NCBI GenBank assembly: GCA_945900685.1
Contig: CAMDJS010000001.1
Span: 1-61,709, forward strand
Source: Bordetella parapertussis
GTDB taxonomy: Bacteria > Pseudomonadota > Gammaproteobacteria > Burkholderiales > Burkholderiaceae_C
DNA: 61,709 nucleotides
Direction of reading: 5' to 3'
This document shows positions 28,113 through 38,585 of this stretch, piece after piece; the first letter of the stretch is position 1; the number at the start of each line of letters is the position of its first letter. The position numbers were made by a program, and so were the translations under genes. The notes beneath the pieces were generated by a model, which did not search any database, was not told where the DNA came from, and worked only from the letters and a program-made list of their open reading frames with translations.

Positions 28113-28775
28113 ATGACACTCAAGCTTTGCGGTTTTGCAGCAAGTAACTATTACAACAAAATCAAATTCCAGTTAATGGAAAAAGGGGTGGCGTTTGAAG
28201 AGGAGTTGGTGTGGACAGGCAATGCACATCCCAAGCTGGTGGACCGCTCGCCGATGGGCAAAGTACCTTTTTTAGAAACGCCCCATGGGTGCATTTCCGA
28301 GTCCATGGCCTGTGCTGAATACATTGAGCAGCAGTACCCACAACACGCTTTACTGCCCAGTGATGCTTATGCCGCTGGCAAGGTGAGGGAGATCATTGTT
28401 TATTTGGAATTGCATATTGAACTGGTGGCCAGAGAACTGTACCCACAGGCATTTTTCGGCGGTGAAGTCAGCGACGCCACCAAAGAAAAAGTACGCAAAC
28501 AATTGACAAAGAACGTGGCGGCGTTTGCAAAGCTTGCCAAGTTCTCACCCTTTGTGGCGGGTGACAGCTTGACGTTGGCAGATTGCGCCGCTGTGTTTCA
28601 TTTGCCCTTGGCGGTCATGGCCTGTAAATCGGTGCTGGGCGAAGACTTGTTTGCCGAGTTGCCGATCAAAGCCTATACACAACATCTATCAGACAACCCG
28701 AACATGAAAAAAGTTCAGGCAGACCGCAAAGCCAACAGCGAAGTGATGATGGCTTTGCGATCAGGCAAAAAGTAA
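28113..28775 (+). CDS. Glutathione S-transferase family protein
   Basis: This protein of 220 residues has an N-terminal thioredoxin-like domain starting KLCGFAASNYYNKIKFQL, VPFLETPHGCISESMACAEYI in the glutathione-binding site, and an all-helical C-terminal domain with GDSLTLADCAAVFHLPLA. The start at 28113 is backed by a GGAG nine bases upstream; the frame can be extended by five codons from a TTG that overlaps that site. It is transcribed away from paaH and converges on the lexA-linked small gene with only 1 bp between stops. Substrate unknown. Confidence 0.88.
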   Translation: MTLKLCGFAASNYYNKIKFQLMEKGVAFEEELVWTGNAHPKLVDRSPMGKVPFLETPHGCISESMACAEYIEQQYPQHALLPSDAYAAGKVREIIVYLELHIELVARELYPQAFFGGEVSDATKEKVRKQLTKNVAAFAKLAKFSPFVAGDSLTLADCAAVFHLPLAVMACKSVLGEDLFAELPIKAYTQHLSDNPNMKKVQADRKANSEVMMALRSGKK

Positions 28776-28776
28776 A

Positions 28777-29055
28777 TCAGTTGGGGTAGATTTGACGCTG
28801 GTTGTCTAAATCGATCAGGCGATCGAGTTCGGCGCAGACATCGGCCATGCGGCCTGAAATGACCATCCGGCCTGCCGTATGCAGTGGAGGCCGCTGTTCT
28901 TCGGCAATGAGGACCACGCGCAAAGGGCGATCCGCCATGTGATGATGGCTGCGCGCATGCGAGGCTGGGGCTTGACGGTGTGTTTTGAGCAATGAACGCA
29001 CTGCTGAGTCAACGCGTTGAAAAACCTGTTGGCTGCTCCAAAGGGCGAGTGTCAT
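28777..29055 (-). CDS. Small lexA-linked hypothetical protein (92 aa)
   Basis: No family is recognised. The 92-residue product has a basic, His-rich middle (HARSHHHMADRP) and a more structured C-terminal half with VVLIAEEQRPP and ISGRMADVCAELDRLIDLDNQRQ. No signal peptide or membrane segment is visible. An AGGAG six bases before the ATG and a 15-bp distance to the lexA stop show it is a real second cistron of lexA. It is therefore expected to be induced with lexA during DNA damage. A role as an SOS effector or division inhibitor would be a guess. Confidence 0.75.
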   Translation of the reverse strand: MTLALWSSQQVFQRVDSAVRSLLKTHRQAPASHARSHHHMADRPLRVVLIAEEQRPPLHTAGRMVISGRMADVCAELDRLIDLDNQRQIYPN

Positions 29056-29070
29056 GGTGATCTCCTGGTG

Positions 29071-29736
29071 TTAAAACTGGTTGCGAATCAGCCCGACGGC
29101 CAATCCTTCTACTTCAAAAATATCGCCTGGCTGAACCTGAATAGGCGAAAAATCGGGGTTTTCCGGTAACAAGGAAATGTGTTGTCCGGTTTTTTGGAAA
29201 CGTTTGACGGTGACCTCTTCACCAATACGTGCCACGATGATTTGTCCGTTGCGGGCTTCTTTGGTGGTTTTGACAGCGAGCAAATCGCCGTCCATGATGC
29301 CGATATCGCGCATGGACAAGCCTTTGACCTTAAGCAGGTAGTCAGGCTGTTGCGCGAACATGGAAGCTTCTACGCTGTAACTTTGTTCAATATGCTCTTG
29401 CGCCAAAATGGGTGAACCCGCAGCGACGCGCCCGACCAAAGGCAAAGTGAGTTGCGCCAAAGCCTGCAAGGGAAGCTGAAATTGTTTGAAACCTGAAGGT
29501 GTGTTGAATTCGGACCCGGTGTTTTTCAAGCGAATGCCCCGAGAAGTGCCGCTGATGAGTTGAATCACACCTTTGCGAGCCAGCGCTTGCAGGTGCTCTT
29601 CTGCGGCATTGGGGGATTTGAAGCCGAGTTCGGCGGCAATTTCTGCGCGTGTAGGCGGAGCACCTGTGTTTTGTAAAGCTGTTTGAATCAACGTCAGGAT
29701 TTGCTGCTGACGGGCTGTGAGCTTGATCTGTTCCAT
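29071..29736 (-). CDS. lexA: SOS-response repressor LexA
   Basis: LexA represses DNA-damage genes and cleaves itself when RecA is activated. The N-terminal winged helix (about 1-70) contains [23 protein letters not shown]. The cleavage site is Ala106-Gly107 in GRVAAGSP. The catalytic dyad is Ser141 (KGLSMRD) and Lys178 (EVTVKRF), 37 residues apart as in E. coli. The length of 221 residues is normal. An AGGAG lies just upstream of the chosen ATG at 29736; a start five codons earlier would disrupt this. Two SOS boxes stand upstream, so the gene is autoregulated. Confidence 0.97.
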   Translation of the reverse strand: MEQIKLTARQQQILTLIQTALQNTGAPPTRAEIAAELGFKSPNAAEEHLQALARKGVIQLISGTSRGIRLKNTGSEFNTPSGFKQFQLPLQALAQLTLPLVGRVAAGSPILAQEHIEQSYSVEASMFAQQPDYLLKVKGLSMRDIGIMDGDLLAVKTTKEARNGQIIVARIGEEVTVKRFQKTGQHISLLPENPDFSPIQVQPGDIFEVEGLAVGLIRNQF

Positions 29737-29777
29737 AAGGCTCCTGCACAATGCGGGTTGGTTGCGGGGGATAAAAA

Positions 29778-29797
29778 ACCTGTTTGTTTATCCAGTA
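29778..29797. promoter_or_regulatory. LexA-binding SOS box 1
   Basis: CTG (29780-29782) and CAG (29793-29795) are separated by ten bases, the LexA operator spacing. The site lies 42 bp upstream of the lexA start and abuts a second box, as in the double operator of the E. coli lexA promoter. Confidence 0.75.
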
Positions 29798-29816
29798 ACT
29801 GTATTTTTAACCAGTT
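29797..29816. promoter_or_regulatory. LexA-binding SOS box 2
   Basis: AACTGTATTTTTAACCAGTT matches the consensus CTGT-N8-ACAG closely except for the A of ACAG. CTG starts at 29799, 19 bp after that of box 1. The box ends 17 bp before the ATG of the divergent asparaginase gene, so it may also influence that gene. Confidence 0.85.
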
Positions 29817-29833
29817 TTCAAGCTTTGGCAACC

Positions 29834-31492
<1,659 letters not shown>

Positions 31493-31559
31493 CTATGCAG
31501 CGCTTTGCCGTGAGTCAAGTCTAGAGAATATCACGCAGGGCCTAGCCAAAGCTAACAAG

Positions 31560-32315
31560 TTAACCCTTGTAAAAGGCCTGAACCCGAGCCAGATCCTGTG
31601 GCGTATCTACCCCCGGCGCGCTGGCCAGATCGGACACATGAACCGCGATTTTGTGGCCATGCCAAAGGGCGCGCAATTGTTCTAGGGCTTCTGCTTGTTC
31701 CGTAGGGGCTTGCGCCAGTCGGGGAAATTGTTTTAAAAAGCTTGTTTGGTAGGCATACAAACCGACATGGCGATAGACCGGGTAGGGCGGCAATTGGCCG
31801 CTGCTAGCGTCGCGCCAGCATGGAATGCTTGCCCGGCTGAAATACGAGGCATTGGACTGCGAATTTAGCACCACCTTCACCACATGCGGGCTGAGCCAAT
31901 CGTTCAAATCGGTGATCGGATGCGCCAAGGTTGACATGCTGACATCGACACGCCGAGCCAGCAATTGTGCAACCTCATCAATGTGCAGAGGATTGATCAA
32001 GGGCTCATCGCCTTGCACATTGACCACGATGTCGTGGTTGGCCAAGCCTAGTAAATCTGCTGTCTCAGCCAAACGGTCACTGCCGCTGGGATGGTCATCC
32101 CGGGTCAACACCGCTTCAATCCCATGCGCTTGGCAAGCCGACACTATGCTTGGGTGATCGGCTGCGACCACCACGCGTCGCGCCGAAGACTTGGCGGCTT
32201 GTTGCGCAACGCGAACCACCATTGGCAGGCCTGCGAGGTCAGCCAAAGGTTTGTTCGGTAATCGGGAGGAACCAAGTCGGGCCGGGATCAGCACCATATA
32301 GGCTGCATCAGCCAT
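31560..32315 (-). CDS. kdsB: 3-deoxy-manno-octulosonate cytidylyltransferase KdsB
   Basis: KdsB activates KDO with CTP to CMP-KDO for the lipopolysaccharide core. The nucleotide-binding start [29 protein letters not shown] and [10 protein letters not shown] are the family markers. The length of 251 residues is typical. It overlaps the Trm112-type gene by 8 bp, so the two are coupled. A later Met (residue 7) is an alternative start. Confidence 0.96.
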   Translation of the reverse strand: MADAAYMVLIPARLGSSRLPNKPLADLAGLPMVVRVAQQAAKSSARRVVVAADHPSIVSACQAHGIEAVLTRDDHPSGSDRLAETADLLGLANHDIVVNVQGDEPLINPLHIDEVAQLLARRVDVSMSTLAHPITDLNDWLSPHVVKVVLNSQSNASYFSRASIPCWRDASSGQLPPYPVYRHVGLYAYQTSFLKQFPRLAQAPTEQAEALEQLRALWHGHKIAVHVSDLASAPGVDTPQDLARVQAFYKG

Positions 32316-32499
32316 GCAATTTGTCCAGTTCGTCGTCGGTCAAGGTGCGAGCCTCAAGCTCCAACATCACCGGTATGCCGTCGCGCACCGGATAAGCCAG
32401 TCGCGCACTTCGCGAAATCAATTCATTGGTTTCTCGTTGATAAATCAAGCTGCCCTTGGTGACAGGGCAGACCAGCAGTTCAAGCAGTTTGGTGTCCAT
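32308..32499 (-). CDS. Trm112-family protein (YcaR-like)
   Basis: This small protein of 63 residues matches UPF0434/Trm112-type proteins: [39 protein letters not shown] and an acidic tail. In eukaryotes Trm112 activates methyltransferases; the bacterial role is unclear, although the gene is habitually placed between lpxK and kdsB as here. Only the first cysteine of the classical zinc site is present. It overlaps lpxK by 20 bp and kdsB by 8 bp. Confidence 0.93.
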   Translation of the reverse strand: MDTKLLELLVCPVTKGSLIYQRETNELISRSARLAYPVRDGIPVMLELEARTLTDDELDKLHG

Positions 32500-33493
32500 A
32501 TTTCAATGATAGCTGTTGCACATCTGAAGTGATTTCGTCGAGCAAAACGCCGGGTAATTCGCATTCCAAGGGCACAGCCCAGGCCTCAGGCAAGTGTGGC
32601 CAGAGTTTGACCGCGTCTTTTTCCGTGCAAAACACCGGCAGATCATTGCTGGGGCACCACTCTGAAAGTGGCGCGTGGTCTTGCAAAGGGTAAGTGTTGG
32701 CCAACACCAATCCAGCGCTTTTTAAGGCTTCAAAAAATATCTCCGGGCGGGCGATGCCAGCGAGCGCTTGAACCGGTTGATTGGCCCACGAGGACAGCAA
32801 CCGTTGTTGGCCCAAGCCATTGACGGCGATGTGGGACAAATACCTTTTGGCAGGCAGACTGTTTTCGAAAGACTGTTTGGCCGTGTGCAACAGGTATTGT
32901 TTGACGCCTGGGGCGAGTTTTCGGGGCCAGCTTTCGCGCAAGGGGCCTGCGGGTAACAGCCAACCGTTGCCAAGCCCTCGGTCATCGAACACGCAAACCG
33001 CTAAATCATGGTGCAAGCCGCGATGTTGCATACCGTCATCGCTGATGAGGAGACGGGTGGCGGGGTAAGCGCGAAGCAAAGCAAGTGCAGCATCTGCGCG
33101 TTGTCTGCCAATAAAAACAGGCACCTGACAGCGCTGCTTGATCAACAAGGCTTCATCCCCTGCAGCCTCGGCCTGAGTTTGCGCCGTGACCTCGCGCACA
33201 GATTCATCTGGCGTGCCATAAGCCCGGGCAATCACACCGACTTGCAAGCCCAGCTTTTGAAAATGTTGAACCAGACTGATGACAACCGGCGTTTTACCGG
33301 TTCCGCCAACCAGCACATTGCCCACCACCAACACGGGTACCGGCACATGCACACTTTCCCGTCTGCCAATGCGGTACAAAGCATCTTGACGCATTAACCA
33401 GAGCTTGGTCACCCATGAAACCGGCCACAGCAGGCAGGCCACCAAACTTTTAACAGTCCACACCTGCTCGGTAAAAAATGTGGACAGCTTCAT
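32480..33493 (-). CDS. lpxK: Tetraacyldisaccharide 4'-kinase LpxK
   Basis: LpxK phosphorylates the 4' position of the lipid A disaccharide precursor to give lipid IVA at the inner membrane. An N-terminal hydrophobic segment (about 13-33) is followed by a P-loop [10 protein letters not shown] (62-71) and [13 protein letters not shown]. The length of 337 residues is normal. It lies 6 bp after exbD. It belongs to the exbB-exbD-lpxK-Trm112-kdsB-adk operon common in Burkholderiales. Confidence 0.96.
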   Translation of the reverse strand: MKLSTFFTEQVWTVKSLVACLLWPVSWVTKLWLMRQDALYRIGRRESVHVPVPVLVVGNVLVGGTGKTPVVISLVQHFQKLGLQVGVIARAYGTPDESVREVTAQTQAEAAGDEALLIKQRCQVPVFIGRQRADAALALLRAYPATRLLISDDGMQHRGLHHDLAVCVFDDRGLGNGWLLPAGPLRESWPRKLAPGVKQYLLHTAKQSFENSLPAKRYLSHIAVNGLGQQRLLSSWANQPVQALAGIARPEIFFEALKSAGLVLANTYPLQDHAPLSEWCPSNDLPVFCTEKDAVKLWPHLPEAWAVPLECELPGVLLDEITSDVQQLSLKYGHQTA

Positions 33494-33499
33494 GGTGAA

Positions 33500-33931
33500 T
33501 CAGGGCAAAACCGTGGTGCTGGTGCGTGCCTGGGCAGAGAAGGTAATGCGTTGCAAGCCGGATTTTTGCGCGGCTTCTAGAACTTGGATGACTGACTGGT
33601 GGCTGGCTTGTGCATCGGCGGAAATAACAACCAATGCCTGAGGTGATTCTTTGGCCGCTTGGGTCAAAGCCGATGTCAAAGCGACAACATCTGATGGGTT
33701 GATAGCAACTTTTTGAACCACATAACGGCCATCGCTGCTGACGTTCACCCGTATTTCATTCGGCTTGGACTCTTGCTGGCCGCTGTCAGCTTGGGGCAAT
33801 TGCATATTGAGTTGCGTCAACCGACCATAGGTGGTGGTCAGCATCAGAAAAATAAGTATGACCAGCAATACATCGATAAACGGTATCAAATTGATCTCGG
33901 GCTCGGATGAGTGAGGGCGGCCAAAACGCAT
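33500..33931 (-). CDS. exbD: Biopolymer transport protein ExbD/TolR
   Basis: This single-span inner-membrane protein of 143 residues partners ExbB/TolQ in using the proton gradient. The helix IPFIDVLLVILIFLMLTTT holds the key Asp of the family (Asp in FIDV). The periplasmic domain carries VNVSSDGRYVV and ALVVISADAQASHQ. The start at 33931 (MRFGRPHSS) lies just after the exbB stop with an AAGG upstream. The frame is open further upstream, but that overlaps exbB. In this cluster it may serve the lipid A export side or a TonB system; neither is shown here. Confidence 0.93.
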   Translation of the reverse strand: MRFGRPHSSEPEINLIPFIDVLLVILIFLMLTTTYGRLTQLNMQLPQADSGQQESKPNEIRVNVSSDGRYVVQKVAINPSDVVALTSALTQAAKESPQALVVISADAQASHQSVIQVLEAAQKSGLQRITFSAQARTSTTVLP

Positions 33932-33932
33932 C

Positions 33933-34556
33933 TTATTTGCCTTTGGATGCCGCGTAAAAATGACGCACAAATCGCTCAGCAGCAATTTCCAGTTCCACGG
34001 TGAAATAGTCCACGCGGTTTCTGAAATGACGCCACATCACCAGGCTGGGAATGGCAATCACCAAACCGAAAGCCGTGTTGTACAAAGCCACGGAAATACC
34101 GTGCGCCAATTGCGCCGGGTTGCCTGTGCCCGGGGCTTGCGAACCGAATATTTCAATCATGCCCACGACGGTGCCAAACAGTCCCAGCAAAGGTGCAATC
34201 GATGCAATAGAGCCGAGTACGCTGAGGTATTTTTCCAGTTTGTGATTGACGCGGCGGCCGCTGGCCTCAACCTCGGCTCGGAAATCGGATTCAGAAGTGC
34301 TTGGCTTGTGTTGTCTGTGCAATAGACCCGCGACGACGATTTCGCCCAGCGCGCAATGGTTTTTGAGTTGGCCGATGGAATTGGGGTTTAACAACTCTGG
34401 TTGCGACAAGGACAAGACTTCGTCAAGTAAGCGATCTGGAATAACCAGCTTGGTTTGCAAGCTGTAGAGCCGCTCAAAAATCAATGCCATGGCTGCGATT
34501 GAGCATGCGAGTAAGGGCCAAATCGGCCAGCCTGCGGCTTGTATGATGCCTAACAA
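33933..34556 (-). CDS. exbB: MotA/TolQ/ExbB proton channel family protein
   Basis: This protein of 207 residues has three membrane helices: one near residues 10-30, and two in the C-terminal half with LSVLGSIASIAPLLGLFGTVVGMI and the typical GISVALYNTAFGLVIAIPSLV. It forms the channel with ExbD. Translation very probably starts at a TTG at 34556, since a GGAG lies seven bases upstream and no ATG is available nearby. It heads the lipid A cluster and diverges from xseA across 65 bp. Confidence 0.94.
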   Translation of the reverse strand: MLGIIQAAGWPIWPLLACSIAAMALIFERLYSLQTKLVIPDRLLDEVLSLSQPELLNPNSIGQLKNHCALGEIVVAGLLHRQHKPSTSESDFRAEVEASGRRVNHKLEKYLSVLGSIASIAPLLGLFGTVVGMIEIFGSQAPGTGNPAQLAHGISVALYNTAFGLVIAIPSLVMWRHFRNRVDYFTVELEIAAERFVRHFYAASKGK

Positions 34557-34621
34557 TTGCGTTCTCCAGTCAGATGTGAGAACAATTATGTCTTAGTTGT
34601 TACTTACAAACAGGTTTCAAG

Positions 34622-35911
34622 ATGGCTATGAACGATTTTTCTGTCGTGAATGAAACAGTCTCAGGTCTTGTCTGGTCGGTCGGCGGTTTATGCCAAGCCA
34701 TCAGCGATCAGTTGAAATCTCGTTTTGGCATGGTGATGGTGCGCGGTGAAATATCCGGCATGACGCGAGCAGCCAGCGGACATTGCTACCTGACACTCAA
34801 AGATGAGCAAGGGCAACTTCGCTGCGCCATGTTCAAGCGCACAGCAGACATGCTGAACTTCGAACCGCGCAACGGCGACCAAGTTGAAGTGCAGGCCAGA
34901 TGCGGTCTTTATGTGCCACGCGGTGAACTGCAATTGGTGATTGAAACCATGCGCCCCGCAGGTGCTGGGCAGCTGCATGAGGCTTATTTGCGGCTCAAAG
35001 CCAAGCTACAGGCCGAGGGCTTGTTTGACGAAGACCGCAAGCGGCCGATCAAGCTGCGACCCATCTGCATAGGCATCGTCACTTCTTTGTCCGCTGCCGC
35101 CCTGCATGATGTGGCTACCGCTTTGAGAAGACGCGTGCCACACATACCCGTTCGGATTGCACCCAGTCCCGTGCAAGGCGCTGATGCACCAGCGCAATTG
35201 ATTGCTTCGCTTCAAGCCTTGCAAAAGTTACCTGAAGTAGATGTGATTTTGTTGGTCCGCGGCGGTGGTTCCATGGAAGATTTATGGGCTTTCAATGATG
35301 AGGCCCTGGCGCACGCCATCGTTGCCTGTCGCGTGCCTGTCATCACGGGTGTGGGTCACGAAACCGATTTCACCATTGCCGATTTTTGTGCCGATTTGCG
35401 AGCGCCGACGCCTACGGCTGCAGCTGAATTGTGTGCTTTAGATCAGGCGACCGATCAAGCGGGCTTAGATTATTTTCAAGAATTGATGATGTCTGCCATG
35501 CGCCAACACATGGACCAATGCTGGCAGCGATTAGACAGGTCGGAGCGCCAGATCGGCAGACCTTCCGGTTGGTTACACCAGCAGCAACATGCCTGCAGCG
35601 TGTTTGCCAATCGGCTCGGGCGAGCCACCCTCAACACTTTGAATCGCCGCCAACTCTCATTGCAGCCCATGGCTTTACGCTTAAATAGGGCGGCAGTTGA
35701 CATGCCCGCCCACCATGCCAGACGTTTGGATAAAGCCCAGTGGCTGTTACAAAATTTAGACCCTGCACTGGTTTTGAAGCGTGGTTATGCATGGCTGCAA
35801 AACCGCGATGGTGTGGCTTTGAGTTCTGTCAAAGACATGCACCCCGGCGAGCAAGTCACAGCCAGATTAGCTGACGGTGAGGTCGCACTCAGGGTCGAGG
35901 ATCAGTCTTAA
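34622..35911 (+). CDS. xseA: Exodeoxyribonuclease VII large subunit XseA
   Basis: XseA is the catalytic subunit that, with XseB, degrades single-stranded DNA to acid-soluble fragments. The N-terminal OB-fold (about 15-105) has GEISGMTRAASGHCYLTLKD. The nuclease domain contains VILLVRGGGSMEDLWAFNDE and PVITGVGHETDFTIADF, and the C-terminal part is helical and coiled. At 429 residues it is slightly shorter than the E. coli protein. The 3' end overlaps the convergent DUF192 gene by 23 bp. xseB is not adjacent. Confidence 0.96.
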   Translation: MAMNDFSVVNETVSGLVWSVGGLCQAISDQLKSRFGMVMVRGEISGMTRAASGHCYLTLKDEQGQLRCAMFKRTADMLNFEPRNGDQVEVQARCGLYVPRGELQLVIETMRPAGAGQLHEAYLRLKAKLQAEGLFDEDRKRPIKLRPICIGIVTSLSAAALHDVATALRRRVPHIPVRIAPSPVQGADAPAQLIASLQALQKLPEVDVILLVRGGGSMEDLWAFNDEALAHAIVACRVPVITGVGHETDFTIADFCADLRAPTPTAAAELCALDQATDQAGLDYFQELMMSAMRQHMDQCWQRLDRSERQIGRPSGWLHQQQHACSVFANRLGRATLNTLNRRQLSLQPMALRLNRAAVDMPAHHARRLDKAQWLLQNLDPALVLKRGYAWLQNRDGVALSSVKDMHPGEQVTARLADGEVALRVEDQS

Positions 35912-36341
35912 ACAGACTGGACTTGAGTACATGGGATTTTTTTATCTGCTTACTGGCAAACCAGCCTTGCTTCATTTCCAGCACAAAGCGCACAGGTTTT
36001 TCAGAGCAATGTGAATCCAGAGTTTGCGGCTTCATGTCTGCAAAGTTGACAATGGTTCCGTCATCGGCGACAAAGGCCGCAGTCAAAGGCATCAAGGTGT
36101 TTTTCATCCAAAAACACAAAATCTGCGGTTGTTCAAAAACGAAAATCATGCCCTCATGCGCTGGCATGTCTTTTCTGAACATCAAGCCCATTGTGCGTTG
36201 TTCGGGCGTGGCGGCCACTTGGGCATCTATCAGAAACATACCGGCTTGAATATGCAACCGGGGTAAATCAGTTTGGGCGGTTTGAGACCACGCCCCAAAA
36301 CTCAGCAGACTGAGAATCAATGTCAAAAGTAAAGAGTTCAT
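35889..36341 (-). CDS. Exported DUF192 family protein
   Basis: This small secreted protein of 150 residues has an N-terminal signal peptide (cleavage probably near residue 19-22) and a DUF192 domain: TPEQRTMGLMFRKDMPAHEGMIFVFEQPQ, CFWMKNTLMPLTAAFV, and a C-terminal VRFVLEMKQGWF. The family is widespread in Proteobacteria but lacks a defined function. It converges on xseA with a 23-bp overlap and is transcribed away from icd. Confidence 0.9.
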   Translation of the reverse strand: MNSLLLTLILSLLSFGAWSQTAQTDLPRLHIQAGMFLIDAQVAATPEQRTMGLMFRKDMPAHEGMIFVFEQPQILCFWMKNTLMPLTAAFVADDGTIVNFADMKPQTLDSHCSEKPVRFVLEMKQGWFASKQIKKSHVLKSSLFKTDPRP

Positions 36342-36433
36342 CGCTAAGGTCTGGTTCGATGGTTAGAATGGTTTGAGAGCCGCATTAAGCAATTCAACAG
36401 CGGTGTGCATACTTTTTTCAGGGAGATTGTGAC

Positions 36434-37687
36434 TTGTACCAGCATATCAAAGTGCCCGCCAAGGGCGAGAAAATCATCGTTAATTCTGACATGTCATTGA
36501 CAGTCCCAGATCAACCCATCATTCCTTATATTGAAGGTGATGGCACGGGCTTAGACATCACGCCGGTCATGCTCAAAGTGGTGGATGCTGCTGTCGCCAA
36601 GGCCTACAGCGGCAAGCGACAAATTCACTGGATGGAAGTGTATGCAGGTGAAAAATCCACCCAAATTTACGGGCCGGATGTTTGGTTGCCGCAGGAAACT
36701 TTGGCTGCGCTCAAAGAATATGTGGTTTCTATCAAAGGTCCTTTGACCACTCCGGTGGGCGGCGGCATCCGCTCTTTGAACGTTGCCTTGCGCCAAGAGC
36801 TCGATTTGTATGTCTGCCTGCGCCCGGTGCAGTATTTCAAAGGTGTGCCTTCGCCAGTGAAGGAACCTGAAAAAACCCATATGGTGATTTTCCGTGAAAA
36901 CTCGGAAGACATTTACGCCGGTATCGAATACGAAGCAGAGTCCGACAAGGCTAAAAAATTGATCAAGTTTTTGATCGAAGAAATGGGCGTCACCAAGATC
37001 CGCTTCCCGAACACCTCGGGTATCGGTATCAAACCTGTGTCACGCGAAGGCACCGAGCGCCTGGTTCGCAAAGCTATTCAATATGCCATCGACAACGACA
37101 AGCCGAGCGTGACCATCGTTCACAAGGGCAACATCATGAAATACACCGAAGGTGGATTCCGTGATTGGGCTTACGGCTTGGCGCAAAAAGAATTCGGCGC
37201 TCAGTTGATTGACGGCGGACCTTGGTGCAGTTTCAAAAATCCGCGCACCGGTCGCGAAATCATTGTGAAAGACAGCATTGCAGACGCGTTTTTGCAACAA
37301 ATATTGTTGCGTCCTGCGGAGTACAGCGTGATTGCCACTCTCAATTTGAATGGCGATTACATTTCTGATGCGTTGGCAGCACAAGTAGGTGGTATCGGTA
37401 TTGCGCCCGGCGCCAATTTGTCGGACTCCGTGGCATGCTTTGAAGCCACCCACGGAACGGCGCCGAAATACGCTGGCAAGGATTATGTGAACCCTGGTTC
37501 AGAGATTTTGTCAGCAGAAATGATGCTGCGTCACATGGGCTGGATCGAGGCTGCCGACTTGATCATTTCCTCCATGGAGAAATCCATTCTCAGCCGCCAC
37601 GTGACCTATGATTTTGCCCGCTTGATGGAAGGAGCAACCCAGGTGAGTTGCTCCGGTTTTGGTCAAGTCATGATTGACCACATGTAA
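36434..37687 (+). CDS. icd: NADP-dependent isocitrate dehydrogenase
   Basis: This TCA-cycle enzyme oxidatively decarboxylates isocitrate to 2-oxoglutarate with NADP. Diagnostic blocks are [13 protein letters not shown] (30-42), [15 protein letters not shown] (107-121, Ser114 matching the regulatory serine of E. coli Icd) and [18 protein letters not shown] (about 153-170). The length of 417 residues is standard. The start is a TTG at 36434, giving the usual N terminus MYQHI, with GGGAG eight bases upstream. It converges on the cold-shock gene. Confidence 0.97.
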   Translation: MYQHIKVPAKGEKIIVNSDMSLTVPDQPIIPYIEGDGTGLDITPVMLKVVDAAVAKAYSGKRQIHWMEVYAGEKSTQIYGPDVWLPQETLAALKEYVVSIKGPLTTPVGGGIRSLNVALRQELDLYVCLRPVQYFKGVPSPVKEPEKTHMVIFRENSEDIYAGIEYEAESDKAKKLIKFLIEEMGVTKIRFPNTSGIGIKPVSREGTERLVRKAIQYAIDNDKPSVTIVHKGNIMKYTEGGFRDWAYGLAQKEFGAQLIDGGPWCSFKNPRTGREIIVKDSIADAFLQQILLRPAEYSVIATLNLNGDYISDALAAQVGGIGIAPGANLSDSVACFEATHGTAPKYAGKDYVNPGSEILSAEMMLRHMGWIEAADLIISSMEKSILSRHVTYDFARLMEGATQVSCSGFGQVMIDHM

Positions 37688-37694
37688 AGTGGTC

Positions 37695-37719
37695 CCCGGG
37701 GCATGTCACATGCCCTGGG
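37695..37719. terminator. Stem-loop between icd and the cold-shock gene
   Basis: CCCGGGGCATG (37695-37705) pairs with CATGCCCTGGG (37709-37719), 11 bp including one G-T pair, around the loop TCA. It stands 7 bp after the icd stop. The loop is the stop codon of the convergent cold-shock gene. There is no T-run, so simple rho-independent termination is doubtful; RNA protection or rho-assisted termination is possible. Confidence 0.5.
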
Positions 37720-38011
37720 TTATCAAATTCGCCCGGAATTGCGGCGTGCGCAGGCGCGATCCTTTGGGGTCAGGGGCCTGAGTGGTCGCTGTAGGCATGG
37801 CAGGTGCTGCAATCACCTTGATGTTTTTCGCCATCCAGCCTCTGGGGCCCTGCATGGGTTCGTAAACCACACTGGCGCCTTGTTGAAGCGTTTTAAAACC
37901 AATCATTTCTACTTCGCTGAAATGGGCAAAGATATCTGAGTCAAACTCATTGGATTCAATAAAGCCAAACCCCTTATGGTTGTTGAACCATTTAACTATG
38001 CCGAATGCCAT
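37706..38011 (-). CDS. Cold-shock domain protein with C-terminal extension
   Basis: The first 67 residues form a CspA-type cold-shock domain: GIVKWFNNHKGFGFIES with the RNP1-like KGFGFI, DIFAHF as RNP2, and QGASVVYE. A basic/Pro-Thr-rich tail of about 34 residues follows, which ordinary Csp proteins (about 67-70 aa) lack. It probably binds single-stranded nucleic acid in the cytoplasm. A GGAGG lies five bases before the ATG, and a good sigma-70 promoter is visible about 55 bp upstream. Confidence 0.92.
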   Translation of the reverse strand: MAFGIVKWFNNHKGFGFIESNEFDSDIFAHFSEVEMIGFKTLQQGASVVYEPMQGPRGWMAKNIKVIAAPAMPTATTQAPDPKGSRLRTPQFRANLITQGM

Positions 38012-38066
38012 AAAATCCTCCGAAATTGTTTAAAAAGCTAGAATCCGCCTTGAATCCTATTTAAGT

Positions 38067-38095
38067 ATTAAATAATATATTTTTAATTTTGTAAA
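38067..38095 (-). promoter_or_regulatory. Sigma-70 promoter of the cold-shock gene
   Basis: On the minus strand TTTACA (38095-38090, one mismatch to TTGACA) and TTTAAT (38072-38067, one mismatch to TATAAT) are 17 bp apart, in a very AT-rich stretch. The start point would fall near 38060, giving a leader of about 50 bases before the ATG at 38011. Confidence 0.55.
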
Positions 38096-38174
38096 TTATT
38101 AATTTAGAATTAATAAATGAATGTTTTTTGAGTTTTTCCCTATATCCTCGTCATTCACTGAGCACCGATAGAAT

Positions 38175-38531
38175 ATGCGCATGTCCACAGCCCCTAAACC
38201 GCCAAATATCTCTCCCGACAAGGATGTCGGCAACGGAGATTCTGTTGTTTTGGAGCGAAAAACCCTGAAAACCAAGCCACCGCAGATGTACCAGGTGGTC
38301 ATGTTGAATGATGATTTCACACCCATGGAGTTTGTCGTTCGCGTTTTACAGGAGTTTTTCAGCAAAGACCGCGAAGCGGCAACCCAAATCATGCTCAAAA
38401 TTCATCTTGACGGCAAAGGTGTCTGTGGCGTTTACTCCAAGGACGTCGCCGCTACCAAGGTTGACCAAGTGCAGGATGCAGCCCACCAGGCCGGCCATCC
38501 TTTGCAATGTTTGGCTGAACCCGTTGAATAA
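38175..38531 (+). CDS. clpS: ATP-dependent Clp protease adaptor ClpS
   Basis: ClpS delivers N-end-rule substrates to ClpAP. A flexible N-terminal tail (about 1-37) is followed by the core with [20 protein letters not shown], in which the residues binding N-terminal degrons lie. [25 protein letters not shown] and the C-terminal [14 protein letters not shown] follow. The length of 118 residues is normal. Two in-frame ATGs (38175, 38181) exist without a clear Shine-Dalgarno. The clpA gene starts 54 bp downstream. Confidence 0.96.
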   Translation: MRMSTAPKPPNISPDKDVGNGDSVVLERKTLKTKPPQMYQVVMLNDDFTPMEFVVRVLQEFFSKDREAATQIMLKIHLDGKGVCGVYSKDVAATKVDQVQDAAHQAGHPLQCLAEPVE

Positions 38532-38585
38532 ACCCCATCCGTTTCCATATACAGTTGAACCCAAGATCGCACCAAGGAAGAAATC

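Noticed and set aside
29717..29833. Longer asparaginase start from within lexA
   Set aside because: The added codons run through the SOS boxes and lexA start region and match no asparaginase N terminus.
38101..38174. Heat-shock (sigma-32) promoter for clpS
   Set aside because: CCCTATAT near 38139 resembles the -10 part, but no CTTGAAA-like -35 stands at proper spacing.
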